A stretch of 64,000 nucleotides of DNA from AV40 sp038230255 (GCA_038230255.1 JBBRNP010000004.1:186001-250000), one strand, 5' to 3'. Counted from the first letter of the stretch, positions 45,101 to 53,900 are shown. Numbers and translations: made by a program. Notes: a model not told the origin generated them from the letters alone.

Positions 45101-45609
45101 CGGTGCCAATCAGTGCGGTCTCGGCAAAAACACACGGAGCCGCTGGCGTTTTTGACGTCAACCTGCCGCTCACCGGTAGCCCCGGCATCGAATGCCGGAC
45201 CGGCGGAGCTTCCGGCAATCACCAAATGGTCGTTACGTTCGCCGCTCCCGTTAGCCTCACCTCTGCTTCTGTGACCTCAGGATCAGGATCCGTCTCCAGC
45301 ACCACCACCAGCGGCAATTCGGTGTTTGTGAACCTGACCGGCGTGACTAACGCACAAAACATCACGGTGACTTTGGTCGGCGTCAGCGCAGGCGGGAACG
45401 TCGGCAACGTTGCGGTGCCAATGGCCGTGCTCGAGGGCGACACTACCGCCAATCGCGCTGTTAACTCGAGCGACATCTCGCAGACGCAATCACAGTCCGG
45501 TCAACCGGTCGGCCCAGACAATTTCCGTGAAGACGTAACGGTCAATGGCCTGATTAACAGCTCCGATATCGCCCTTGTTCAGTCGAGATCGGGCACAGGC
45601 TTGCCCTGA
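42127..45609 (+). CDS. Large secreted Asp-box propeller/Fn3/dockerin-like protein (paralogue B)
   Basis: An 1160-residue secreted protein of the same family as 38402-41746. After the signal peptide (SVIILICLVAFTATAITFAG) it has a first IAEP domain (~35-230, REVLIAEPGQADSVRRLAV), a TPTPTPTPTPPP linker, the propeller (~250-690; DGGRTF, ENNGVTWA, TDKGLTWSVPF, FDGGVTWS; DCGGLHGHLKVAPDGTVFV), Fn3 (~700-780) and a second IAEP domain (~790-990, RQLFIAEPFFGAGVNKLVF). It ends directly with the cassette: SAKTHGAAGVFDVNLPL, DTTANRAVNSSD, DVTVNGLINSSD and a final SGTGLP with no tail. Doubling the IAEP domain and lacking the PPC-like domain sets it apart from paralogues A and D. Confidence 0.88.
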   Translation: MKSSRSFSVIILICLVAFTATAITFAGNKKGARRLRDYSPLVPLVADPCVTPGISIVTDPAGDTGTTVGTVPGAATQDIREVLIAEPGQADSVRRLAVTMKVEGDLSTLPPSGIWRVFFKPSTGTLTYFVGVFNDPTAGVVYNYGSVGTTTTTLGAADSGSISVANKTFTILISDSKVGNPAAGTALTGIYGRTQTLVGAAGTGATPTHDIAPDTAPTTGTGSYTMVSTPCVAGTPTPTPTPTPPPVAGAPRYFNYVSPQGIADSVGEPSIGSNYKSEKLFSNSMFSILNGGTTLFFGGFSPSLVRNTFNDCSSPAGTLWEPKTLLTANSPRGFGDPILFTDHIPGRTFVSQLEGLTPAGSTTDITDDDGDTFTPSEGSGLPSCIDHQTIGGGPFHAPLTGSDPLYPNAVYYASQCVADATCSLSLDGGRTFGPGNVMFTTADCGGLHGHLKVAPDGTVFVPDNACGGTDLIGHVDGNQAVIVSENNGVTWAIRKIPGSTTQSDDDNSVGVATDSNTIYVGFQSGDGHPRIAKSTDKGLTWSVPFDVGTTVTSGGPILNTAFSAVVAGDPNRASFAFYGTETGGSDWNQPDFAGVWYLYLASTFDGGVTWSTQNLTPGDPVQRGGICGSGACRNHLDFFDATIDREGRVLVGYTDGCVSASCLNGGNNDFTAKGVIARQAGGKRMFAASDPNEPALAGAPLAKGTLNAANTVATLSWPVPDNSGSPITGYKVYRGPSAGPFTLLATTPVNNYTDTTFSTGSFYRVTAVNAIGEGPYCGTFAPIPGGRTACVLPGILVNDDINPDGTDNDAGANMPPDPRVNIRQLFIAEPFFGAGVNKLVFTMQLAPSTGTGATTPPASSQWYIVWQSQSPTVDFDRYYVGMKTDAAGALSFEYGKFGVPLDATNPNPNANIPVKLGDADSGSYNVATGLVTIVLSNSKAENVGSGGSLSRVNVRTYFARPDSGPKTQGTASDITGDGTYTLVGNASCSTPPVPISAVSAKTHGAAGVFDVNLPLTGSPGIECRTGGASGNHQMVVTFAAPVSLTSASVTSGSGSVSSTTTSGNSVFVNLTGVTNAQNITVTLVGVSAGGNVGNVAVPMAVLEGDTTANRAVNSSDISQTQSQSGQPVGPDNFREDVTVNGLINSSDIALVQSRSGTGLP

Positions 45610-45705
45610 GTCGGAGGCGATCAGATGCAGAGATTTTTCGTAACCAATAAAAAGACTGGTACGATACATCCAGCGCAGGGCCACTCTCCGAATCAGGAGG
45701 CAACA

Positions 45706-45966
45706 ATGAGTTCAGAACCAAAAAGAGACGCGGAAAACGGGGCAGTTCGAGCCCCCGTTTCAATCTCGCTGGTACCGAAACGCCGGTTCAAAGCAGCCCC
45801 TCCTCCAGCAGAAGAAGAGACCCCACCTCCTGAAGAAGCCGCCCGGCCATACCATCGGCAAAAACTCAAACGCACTGGGCGCGTCGTTTTAAGATGGCCC
45901 TCCAAAGCAACCCAATTCGGCCACGTCCCACCGGCGCCACTAACGGTCCGATCATACGCGCCATAG
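45706..45966 (+). CDS. Small Pro-rich basic protein downstream of paralogue B
   Basis: An 86-residue frame starting MSSEPKRDAENGAVRAPVSI, with a Pro/Glu stretch (AAPPPAEEETPPPEEAARPY) and a basic end. Unlike its counterpart at 41807 it has a strong Shine-Dalgarno (AGGAGG at about 45695-45700, 5-6 nt before ATG), which argues that it is translated. The frame could be opened upstream to 45625 but the SD decides the start. No function is suggested; no signal peptide is seen. The sequence between it and the PEP-CTERM gene includes TTGACA near 45976, a possible -35 box. Confidence 0.5.
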   Translation: MSSEPKRDAENGAVRAPVSISLVPKRRFKAAPPPAEEETPPPEEAARPYHRQKLKRTGRVVLRWPSKATQFGHVPPAPLTVRSYAP

Positions 45967-46048
45967 TTTATATGCTTGACATAATGACCCCTTTTTTCCT
46001 ACAACTGAGGCCGAACCAAACCAGATAATCCGGCAGAACAAAAGCAAA

Positions 46049-46699
46049 ATGAAAAAAACAATCCTCACCGCGCTAATTCCACTACTCATGGCAACATCGG
46101 CTGCTTTCGGCAGCGCCATGATCTCGTTTACAGACAACGTCGGGACTGCCAACGCCGGCTCCTACAATTCGACAAGCGCATTCAGTTTCGACGTCTATCT
46201 TAGCTTTACTACTCCGCCGGCAAGCGTGCGCGGTTACTCCTTGTGGCTCGAAGTTCCGACCGCATTGGCCCCTTATATTACTATTACGGGCGAAACCTAC
46301 TTCACCTTTACTTTGGCCACGGACTCTTCCGCCACCAAGACCTTTACTGATTCTGCGGGCGCTGACAGTGGTTACCTGACCGACAAGTCTGCCGGTTTTT
46401 CGGGCGACTTAGGGGCTGTGACGTCTGACGGCTCGGCTGTCGCGCCAGGGGCTTATAAAGTGGCGAACATCACCTTTAGCCTCAGTGGCGCGCCGGCGGG
46501 TATCTATACACTTCAATCGACAATAGCGTCGCCGAAAACTTCTGAAGCCACCGAAGGCGTAACCTTCGCTGATTTCAATTTCGCGCAATCGCAGTACACG
46601 ATAACGGTCGTGCCGGAACCGGCCACCTTGTCGCTGCTCGGCTTAGGCGCACTTGGCTCGTTTGGATTGACCGCGCTGCGCGCGCGACGCAGAGGATAA
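46049..46699 (+). CDS. PEP-CTERM sorting-signal protein
   Basis: A 216-residue exported protein. N-terminal signal peptide MKKTILTALIPLLMATSAAF, a Ser/Thr-rich beta-type body (FDVYLSFTTPPASVRGYSLW, VANITFSLSGAPAGIYTLQS) and a textbook PEP-CTERM end: VPEPATLSLLGLGALGSFGL followed by the basic cluster RARRRG. Such proteins are processed by exosortase (not in this window) and placed on the cell surface, usually in bacteria that make exopolysaccharide; this fits the locus at 1-21716. It lies between paralogues B and C of the secreted-protein family and is followed by its own terminator. Confidence 0.9.
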   Translation: MKKTILTALIPLLMATSAAFGSAMISFTDNVGTANAGSYNSTSAFSFDVYLSFTTPPASVRGYSLWLEVPTALAPYITITGETYFTFTLATDSSATKTFTDSAGADSGYLTDKSAGFSGDLGAVTSDGSAVAPGAYKVANITFSLSGAPAGIYTLQSTIASPKTSEATEGVTFADFNFAQSQYTITVVPEPATLSLLGLGALGSFGLTALRARRRG

Positions 46700-46724
46700 G
46701 CTCAATCGACAGTTCTTCATGAAG

Positions 46725-46762
46725 ACTGCGCTGACCCACAAGGTCAGCGCAGTTTCTTTTTT
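46725..46762 (+). terminator. Rho-independent terminator after the PEP-CTERM gene
   Basis: ACTGCGCTGACC (46725-46736) pairs perfectly with GGTCAGCGCAGT (46742-46753) around the loop CACAA and is followed by TTCTTTTTT. A 12-bp stem with a T-tract 25 bp after the stop codon is a strong intrinsic terminator, so the PEP-CTERM gene forms its own transcript end. Confidence 0.9.
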
Positions 46763-46864
46763 ACCTCGGCCTCGTTCCAGGAGCTCCACGGAAATCTTTC
46801 CGAATTGACGGCCACAATGCCATTTCGGTTCGAATGAAAGTTTAACCTCGGAGAAAACATTCTT

Positions 46865-49800
46865 ATGAAAGTCACATTACGTTGGTCTGCATTGCTCGTC
46901 TCGATAATCGCTGTCGCGGCCGTCGGTTTTTTTTTATCTGACGCGTTCGGTAAACAACGGCGCGGCTCTTCGCGCGACGGTCTCGCCCGTAACACTCCTA
47001 TTTATACCACGGCCGGGTTCACTTTTTCCGCGCCGCTTCAGTTGCCGAAACCTATTCCCAACCCGTCATTGTTTTTTATTCAGGACGCTGAGCCTGAAAT
47101 TAAGATCGACATCTTCGGTAATATTTATGTGACCGCCATCAACGGCGTGCCCGGAGGCACCGATCTGTGGAAATCAACCGATAAAGGCAGCACCTTCGTT
47201 TATCTTGGCCAACCGGATGGTGCTCAAGACAAGTGCCTGAGTCCGCTACCGGAGTGTGTCGCTCTGGGCGGCGCCGACGACGCTATCGATGTCTCAACTG
47301 GCGGCTATCTCTATGTCACCAGTCTCTACGCTGGATCGGTAAATGTTTCGACTTCGATGGATGGCGGTACCGGCGGCATCGAGCCCGGTCAAGCCTGGCA
47401 GGTTCAACCAGTCGGTTCCGAAGTTCCGGCGGATGATAGGCAATGGGTCGCTGCTTATGGACCACAAACGCTTTACATGACAATGCGACAGGCACCAGGA
47501 ACAGGCCGGCTGTTCTTTTTTAAATCTACCGATGCCGGCAAAACGTTCGTCCCTACCGCGGCAAACCCGCTCACCACCATCGTCTCTCGCGAAGGCAATC
47601 TGGTTGTCGATCCTTACAACGGAAATCTCTACACCACCTTCACCACGAACGGGGCGACTAATCAGATCAGTTTACTGCGATCGCTCGATGGCGGTAACAC
47701 TTGGAGCACCATTCCGATCTATACCGGTCCGGTCGGAACCGATCTTAATAACGCCTTTCCTATGCTCGCCGTTGATCGCGGGGGAAATCTTCACCTCGCC
47801 TTCGCGCAATCGACCGGCATCTCACCTAATCGCACCAGCTGCCATGTTTATCTCATGAGCACAGCTAATCCGGCGGCAGCCATCCCCACATGGACGACGC
47901 CCGTCCAGGTCGATAATGGTCCGCTAAATAATACCGCGCTAATGCCTTGGATTGTGGGCGGCAGCCCCGGGGTAGTGGATATCACTTGGTACGGTTCGAC
48001 TGTTAGCTCGCCCGACGTCACCCCGAATTCAGACAAAACGATGGGCCAGTGGTGGAAAGTGTTCTTCGCGCAAGTGACAAATGTTTTCAGCGGCAGTCCC
48101 GTTTTTAATCAGGTCGTAGTGGCCAACGATGTCCACAACCTCGCCATCTGCAGCTCAGGTACTGGTTGCGTCACCTCGCCAACATCGACATCGAAACGAA
48201 AGCTACTCGAGTACTACACCATGACTGTCGATCCCGACGGCAATGCCAACATCGCTTTCCCAGACAGCGTGGATAATTGCCCTTCCAGTTCATGCCTCAC
48301 TAACACTTGGTTCGCGAAACAAACTGGCGGAGCAAGTGCCTACACGCCGCCGGCCGGCCCGCCATTGGCCAGCTTCGCCGCGAATGTTGCATTGCCCAAC
48401 TCGACCGGCAAAGCAGAGCCCAGTCTCGCGGTGGACAGCTTCAATTGCATCTACGCCTCTGCCCCCGGTGGCGCGAACATTTGGAAATCGGTAAACACGG
48501 GCGCGAGCTTTGCCAAGCTGGCAAACGTTCCGGTTCTGCCCAGCGGCGGTGGCGACGAAGATTTGCTCACGCTGCCCGCGACGATACGGCCGGCAACAAT
48601 TTATTATGCGGACCTCGCCTTGGCTGACGTCAGCATCCGTAAATCGACAAATGGAGGGGGAGCCTGGATCTCCCCAGGTCTCGGAGGATCCGCCGGCGAG
48701 TTAAACGCTTCTTCGGATCGGCAATGGATTGCCTGGGATTTCAACGGACCCTCCCAAAATATTTACGAAATGGACCACGAACTGGTCAGCGAGGTCATTC
48801 GGTTCGCCAGTTCTACCAACGATAGTCCCTGGGTGACAGTAAGCGGCATCACCGACCCAGGACTGCTGGCCACGACCCTTCCCAACACAAACCCTGGGCC
48901 GGTGTTTGTTAATCACACCGACCACACGGTCTACGGTGTGTTTACCGCATCGATTCCAACAACAAACGCAAACCGTCCGCCATTCGGCAAATTGCCAGAC
49001 GTCTGGATTGCTGCTGGCGCCGGTACGCTCGGCGCTGGTCTGGCGCCGGGGCCGTTCACCGACTATCCCACCTTCAAGGGCGTAATTGATTCGCCCACGA
49101 TGCCGGCGCCACCTGCCGGCACGACAACCTACGGGACGAATACGGCAAATGATTTTCCGGGCGGCGACACCGACGCGGCCGGAAATGTTTATGTCGCATG
49201 GGCGATGAATAACGCTCGCACCAACCAGTACGCGATTTGGTTGGCCAGCTCCCACGATGGCGGAAAAAATTTCTACGGCCCGTTTCAAATCAGCTCCGGC
49301 CCCGGCTCAGCAGAGATGCCATGGATCGCGGCCGGTGACGCGGGCAAGATCAACGTCGTCTTTTATTCGACGACCGATCTCGGGGATCCAAACACCACCA
49401 GCCTGCATTGGAACGTGATGATGGCGCAGTCGCTCAATGCCAATGCGCGCGAGCCCGCCTTCAGCGTCTCGCAAGTGAGCGATCATATCACGCACTTCGG
49501 CTCCATCTGCAATCTCGGTTTGCTGTGCAGCTCGGGCACGCGCGCATTGCTCGATTACTTCGAAGTAGCGATTGGCCCGGACGGGCTGGCCAATATTGTT
49601 TTCGCCGATACCGGCAATGCGAATTCACCTTCGCATGTCACGTATGCACGTCAGATCGGCGGCGCACTTGCGCTAAATAATCCTACTTCCCCGACCTGCC
49701 TCGCCGGCACGTCGATTAATCCGATCAACGTCGTCTCACGCAAAACTCACGGTTCCGTCGGCGACTTCGATGTCGATCTTCCGCTCACCGGCGGTGCCGG

Positions 49801-50233
49801 CATTGAATGCCGCACCGGCGGACCAAATGGCGATCACAGAGTAATCATTAACTTTGCCAATGCCGTTAGCGTCGGCGGCGGCGCATCCGTCGCGTCGTCG
49901 GACGGTCAGGCCATGGTCAGCAGCTTTAGCGTGAATGGCCCGGTCGTGACCGTAAATCTCACCAAGGTATCCAATGCGCAAACCATCACCATCAGCCTAA
50001 CGAACGTGAGTGACGGCACCAACACGGGTAACGTTTCAGTGCCCATGGGCGTGTTGGAGGGTGACACAACCGCGAATCGGGCTGTTAACTCGAGCGACAT
50101 CGCGCAAACCCAATCGCAGTCCGGGCAACCGGTGACTTCGGATAATTTCCGCGAGGATGTGACGGTCAACGGCTTGATCAACAGTTCCGACATCGCAATC
50201 GTTCAATCAAGATCCGGCACAGCTTTGCCGTAA
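46865..50233 (+). CDS. Large secreted two-propeller protein with the family cassette (paralogue C)
   Basis: An 1122-residue secreted protein. N-terminal hydrophobic anchor (ALLVSIIAVAAVGFFLSDAF), then two Asp-box beta-propeller halves: ~45-510 (KSTDKGSTFVYL, KSTDAGKTFVPT, RSLDGGNTWSTI) and ~515-940 (KSVNTGASFAKL, KSTNGGGAWISP, SSHDGGKNFYGPF). It has neither Fn3 nor IAEP domain, so the body differs from paralogues A, B and D; yet the C-terminal cassette is the same (SRKTHGSVGDFDVDLPL, DTTANRAVNSSD, DVTVNGLINSSD, ending SGTALP). It has a GGAG Shine-Dalgarno 11-12 nt before ATG. The propeller may bind glycans or be a sialidase-like fold; no catalytic residues were established. The only two copies of the GTCGATCTT word in the tandem block lie here. 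Confidence 0.87.
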   Translation: MKVTLRWSALLVSIIAVAAVGFFLSDAFGKQRRGSSRDGLARNTPIYTTAGFTFSAPLQLPKPIPNPSLFFIQDAEPEIKIDIFGNIYVTAINGVPGGTDLWKSTDKGSTFVYLGQPDGAQDKCLSPLPECVALGGADDAIDVSTGGYLYVTSLYAGSVNVSTSMDGGTGGIEPGQAWQVQPVGSEVPADDRQWVAAYGPQTLYMTMRQAPGTGRLFFFKSTDAGKTFVPTAANPLTTIVSREGNLVVDPYNGNLYTTFTTNGATNQISLLRSLDGGNTWSTIPIYTGPVGTDLNNAFPMLAVDRGGNLHLAFAQSTGISPNRTSCHVYLMSTANPAAAIPTWTTPVQVDNGPLNNTALMPWIVGGSPGVVDITWYGSTVSSPDVTPNSDKTMGQWWKVFFAQVTNVFSGSPVFNQVVVANDVHNLAICSSGTGCVTSPTSTSKRKLLEYYTMTVDPDGNANIAFPDSVDNCPSSSCLTNTWFAKQTGGASAYTPPAGPPLASFAANVALPNSTGKAEPSLAVDSFNCIYASAPGGANIWKSVNTGASFAKLANVPVLPSGGGDEDLLTLPATIRPATIYYADLALADVSIRKSTNGGGAWISPGLGGSAGELNASSDRQWIAWDFNGPSQNIYEMDHELVSEVIRFASSTNDSPWVTVSGITDPGLLATTLPNTNPGPVFVNHTDHTVYGVFTASIPTTNANRPPFGKLPDVWIAAGAGTLGAGLAPGPFTDYPTFKGVIDSPTMPAPPAGTTTYGTNTANDFPGGDTDAAGNVYVAWAMNNARTNQYAIWLASSHDGGKNFYGPFQISSGPGSAEMPWIAAGDAGKINVVFYSTTDLGDPNTTSLHWNVMMAQSLNANAREPAFSVSQVSDHITHFGSICNLGLLCSSGTRALLDYFEVAIGPDGLANIVFADTGNANSPSHVTYARQIGGALALNNPTSPTCLAGTSINPINVVSRKTHGSVGDFDVDLPLTGGAGIECRTGGPNGDHRVIINFANAVSVGGGASVASSDGQAMVSSFSVNGPVVTVNLTKVSNAQTITISLTNVSDGTNTGNVSVPMGVLEGDTTANRAVNSSDIAQTQSQSGQPVTSDNFREDVTVNGLINSSDIAIVQSRSGTALP

Positions 50234-50391
50234 ATTGGTGAACTCAAGACGACATTCTCATTCCGCAGAGATTTCGATATATTCACGAAAACTACATAAA
50301 ATGGTTTGATGGCACATCCAATTTGTGTTTTAATCCGATTCTTAGTTTCAACTCTCCAACACCCGCTGGCTGAATCGCAACCCTGTTACCC

Positions 50392-53300
50392 ATGCAAAAA
50401 AAAATCGCTTCCCAATTGGGCATCTTTAATATTCGTGTTGTCCTCGCGGTCGCCCTCTTCTCCTTAGGTGCATCGCTCGGCTGGCTCAGTTTCGCTTCAA
50501 CACCATCAAGCGAAACGCTGACGGACGTGAGTGGGCCTCTGACGTACACAGCCGGGCCGTTTAACTTTTCCAATGCCACCCCGGTAGCCGAGGTTGACAC
50601 TGGCCCCCGCTGCAGCGGTGCTGCTAATTCGGCCAGTACGCTCCCTTTCCCTTGCGATAGTAACGCGCTGACGGTGAATATCCCGGCCGCTTATCTCGCC
50701 GCGAATCCAAACGCCTCGGTCAAGGTCACGCTGTTTTGGACCGATGCCGGCAGCGGCCAATCAGACTATGACCTCTACATCTACAATGGCGTGGTTGGTA
50801 GTACAAGCGGTGCCCAACCGGCCCAGTACAAATCGTCTAGCAGCAGTAACCCCGAGATCGCCGTCATCTTTCCAGTGGCCGCTGGCGCCCAACAGTACAC
50901 GATCAAGATTGTTCCCTTCACATCGAGTGGAGAAATCGTCAATGTGAGAATTGAATTGCAGCCGGGGGTCGCAGGCGTCGTCATCACTCCCGGCCCGTGC
51001 GATGGAACCGTGTTCGGCGGCCCGGACAAGACCTGTGCCGGCAATCCGCGCTACCAGAATTTCTTCGCGCCTGCCGGCTCTTCGGCTGAATCGAGCCAGG
51101 GCGAGTTCAATATCGGGTTTGATCGCTTGACCAACCGCATCATGGTGATGAATATCGGGCCCATCTGGCGTCTGACTCCGGGCGAGGTCCAAGTGCCGGC
51201 CAAACCCGAGTGCTGCGAAGCGCTCTGGGAAGATAAATCTTCCAACGTGACCAACACCGGTTTGGATCCAATCCTCTGGACGGATAAGGTGTCCGGCCGC
51301 ACCTTTGCCTCTAATACCACCGCGGGCACCTTGGGTTCTATATATACCGACGCGGCAGCGCCCTTCAACGACGGCGACCAGTGGGTCGCGGTTGCTGGCC
51401 TGCCCAACGGCGGCGCCGACCACCAAACCATCGGCTCCGGACCGTTTCCAGCTTCGCTGGCGGCGCTAGCGAAGCTGGCGAACCAGGGTCAGTATGTATT
51501 GTACTGCTCGCAGAACGCCGTCGGTGCGTTTTGCCAGCGCAGCTTGGATCTCGGCGCGAGCTTCGACGCGACCCAGACGGCCACAGGCAACGGCCTTGGC
51601 ACCCAGGGCTGCGGTGGCCTCCACGGCCATGTGCACATCGCCCCGGACGGGACCGCCTGGCTGCCGGACAAATCTTGCACCGGCGCGCAGGGCGGCGCGT
51701 TCAGCCTTGATGCCAGCACGACGCCCTGGACCGAGTTTGTGGTCAAGAAGACCGTCGCCGATACCAACGGCCCGGCCTTTACCGCTTCTGTGCAGACCAG
51801 TGGCGGCGACGATCCTTCTATCGGCTTAGATAGCGCCAGCACCGCCTATTACTGCTACGTAAACAATGAGGCCGGCGGCACCGAGGGCCATGCCCATGTC
51901 GCGGTCGGCAAGAGAACCGGCTCGACCATAAACTGGATTCGCGACGTTGACGTGGGCGCGACCCACGGCATTGTCAATGCCGCGCACACCGAGGCGGTGG
52001 GTGGCAGCGCCGGCCGCGCCGCTTGCGGCTTCATGGGCACCAATGTGTCCGGCAACTACCAGTCCGGGACCTTCAAGGGAGTGTGGTATGCGTACATCGC
52101 CACCACCTATGACGAAGGCGTGACCTGGGTCACGGTCAACGCCACGCCCAACGATCCCGTCCAGAACATGACTGGCATCTGGCAGCAGGGTGGCAGCGGA
52201 GAAAACGGCGACCGCAACCTGCTCGACTTCAACGAAATCACGGTGGACAACAACGGCCGCACGCTCTATGGCTACAGCGACGGCTGTCATAGCCCGGCCT
52301 GCATCGCCGGTACGCCCGGCGATCGTGGGGCCTTTATGCGCGTGGCCCGCCAGTTCGGCGGCAAGAGCCTCTTCGCCAGCTTTGACACGCCCGAACCGGC
52401 GCTGCCAAAACCGCCCTGCCTTTCCGGGACGCGCGATCCCCTGGCTTCGCATCTGACCTGGAAGGCCCCGGACAACGGGGGCTCGGACATCGTCAGTTAC
52501 GAGATCTGGCGCAGCACCACATCGGGCACTGAGGTGTTAATTGCCACGACCGGCAATGCCAAGACCACCTACAACGATACCACGGCCGATCCCGCAGTGC
52601 CGCTCTACTTCTACTACGTCAAGGCGATCAATGCGCAGGGCACCGGACCTCAGAGCAACGAGATAAGCCTGAGTGTGGTCCTACCGCCGCCGCCGGAAAC
52701 CACGTGCGTCCTGCCGGGACTTACCATCCTGACGGACCCATCCGGAGACCTCATCACCCCAACCGGCGTAACTACGAACGCGGGCTGGGATTTGCGGCGT
52801 CTCTCGATTGCCGAGCCGTATGCCTTCGCTCCGGACAAATTGGTCTTCACTCTCAAAGTGGAAAGTTTCCCCGGCGGAGTTCCTCCCGAGAACACCCGTT
52901 GGCCAATTCAATTCGTTATCAACGGAGGGAACACTGCCGGCTACTGGGTTGACATGAGCACTTTCCCGACCGACAGCGGGAGCTCCGCGGCCCCGGTCTT
53001 TAAATATGGCACCTTTAATCCTACTGGCGGAACCGGTGGCGTTTACGGCGCGCCAAATACCCGCGTCGGCAACGCCGATCCGTCAAGCACCTTCAGTTCC
53101 GATGGCACGATCAGGATCGTGGTGCCTAGAAGTGCTGTGGGCAACCCTGCGGTAGGGGCTAACCTGACTGGTTTCCTTATTCGCGTTCGATTTGGAAGTG
53201 ACACCGCTTCAGTGACACCCGACAATATGCCAAGCGACCTCGCGCCTGCCGGTTCTTATACCGTCGTCTCGAACAGCACCTGCTTCCCGTTGCCGCCGGG

Positions 53301-53880
53301 CATCGTCTCGAGAAAGGTGCACGGCTCTGCTGGTCTGTTCGATATCGACTTACCGACGAGTGGCAATCCCGGAATCGAATGCCGTAGCGGTGGGTCGAGC
53401 AATGCTTACACACTCATTTACACGTTCGGCACCAATCTCGGCTTCGCCGGTGCTGCGATCGTGACTCAAGGCAGCGCGAATGTTGCCAGCACTACTCTTG
53501 GTCCAAACCCGAACCAGGTAACCGTCCAGCTGATTAATGTCACCAACGCGCAACACCTCGTCGTCACTTTGGCTAGCGTTCGGGACTCCGCCAATGTAGC
53601 ACTCGCCAATCAGGTCGCGCGCATGGATGTGCTGCTTGGTGACACCACCGCAAATGGGCTCGTCAACTCAAGCGACATTGCGCAAACTCAATCGCAATCC
53701 GGACAACCGGTAACTTCGAGTAACTTCCGGGAAGACGTCACCGTTACCGGAAGCATCAACAGCTCTGACATTTCGTTAGTGCAATCGAAATCCGGAACCG
53801 GTCTGCCAGCAGCCGCTCCGGCGAGTCAACCAGCGTCGAAGTCGAAACCTGGAACCAGGACTGGTCGATCTACGCAATAG
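50392..53880 (+). CDS. Large secreted Asp-box propeller/Fn3/dockerin-like protein (paralogue D)
   Basis: A 1162-residue secreted protein closest in layout to paralogue A: signal helix (VVLAVALFSLGASLGWLSF), PPC-like beta domain (VKVTLFWTDAGSGQSDYDLY), propeller (~225-670; QGCGGLHGHVHIAPDGTAWL, TTYDEGVTWVTV), Fn3 (~680-765, HLTWKAPDNGGSDIVSYEIW), IAEP domain (RLSIAEPYAFAPDKLVFTL) and the cassette (SRKVHGSAGLFDIDLPT, DTTANGLVNSSD, DVTVTGSINSSD). It ends with a basic Ser/Lys tail (SKSKPGTRTGRSTQ), like A and unlike B and C. Its central part (about 51000-52650) is more G/C-rich with frequent GGC/GCC codons than the rest of the family, perhaps a different history for the propeller. A terminator follows. 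Confidence 0.88.
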   Translation: MQKKIASQLGIFNIRVVLAVALFSLGASLGWLSFASTPSSETLTDVSGPLTYTAGPFNFSNATPVAEVDTGPRCSGAANSASTLPFPCDSNALTVNIPAAYLAANPNASVKVTLFWTDAGSGQSDYDLYIYNGVVGSTSGAQPAQYKSSSSSNPEIAVIFPVAAGAQQYTIKIVPFTSSGEIVNVRIELQPGVAGVVITPGPCDGTVFGGPDKTCAGNPRYQNFFAPAGSSAESSQGEFNIGFDRLTNRIMVMNIGPIWRLTPGEVQVPAKPECCEALWEDKSSNVTNTGLDPILWTDKVSGRTFASNTTAGTLGSIYTDAAAPFNDGDQWVAVAGLPNGGADHQTIGSGPFPASLAALAKLANQGQYVLYCSQNAVGAFCQRSLDLGASFDATQTATGNGLGTQGCGGLHGHVHIAPDGTAWLPDKSCTGAQGGAFSLDASTTPWTEFVVKKTVADTNGPAFTASVQTSGGDDPSIGLDSASTAYYCYVNNEAGGTEGHAHVAVGKRTGSTINWIRDVDVGATHGIVNAAHTEAVGGSAGRAACGFMGTNVSGNYQSGTFKGVWYAYIATTYDEGVTWVTVNATPNDPVQNMTGIWQQGGSGENGDRNLLDFNEITVDNNGRTLYGYSDGCHSPACIAGTPGDRGAFMRVARQFGGKSLFASFDTPEPALPKPPCLSGTRDPLASHLTWKAPDNGGSDIVSYEIWRSTTSGTEVLIATTGNAKTTYNDTTADPAVPLYFYYVKAINAQGTGPQSNEISLSVVLPPPPETTCVLPGLTILTDPSGDLITPTGVTTNAGWDLRRLSIAEPYAFAPDKLVFTLKVESFPGGVPPENTRWPIQFVINGGNTAGYWVDMSTFPTDSGSSAAPVFKYGTFNPTGGTGGVYGAPNTRVGNADPSSTFSSDGTIRIVVPRSAVGNPAVGANLTGFLIRVRFGSDTASVTPDNMPSDLAPAGSYTVVSNSTCFPLPPGIVSRKVHGSAGLFDIDLPTSGNPGIECRSGGSSNAYTLIYTFGTNLGFAGAAIVTQGSANVASTTLGPNPNQVTVQLINVTNAQHLVVTLASVRDSANVALANQVARMDVLLGDTTANGLVNSSDIAQTQSQSGQPVTSSNFREDVTVTGSINSSDISLVQSKSGTGLPAAAPASQPASKSKPGTRTGRSTQ

Positions 53881-53900
53881 CTAACGCGCATAGTTTACCG

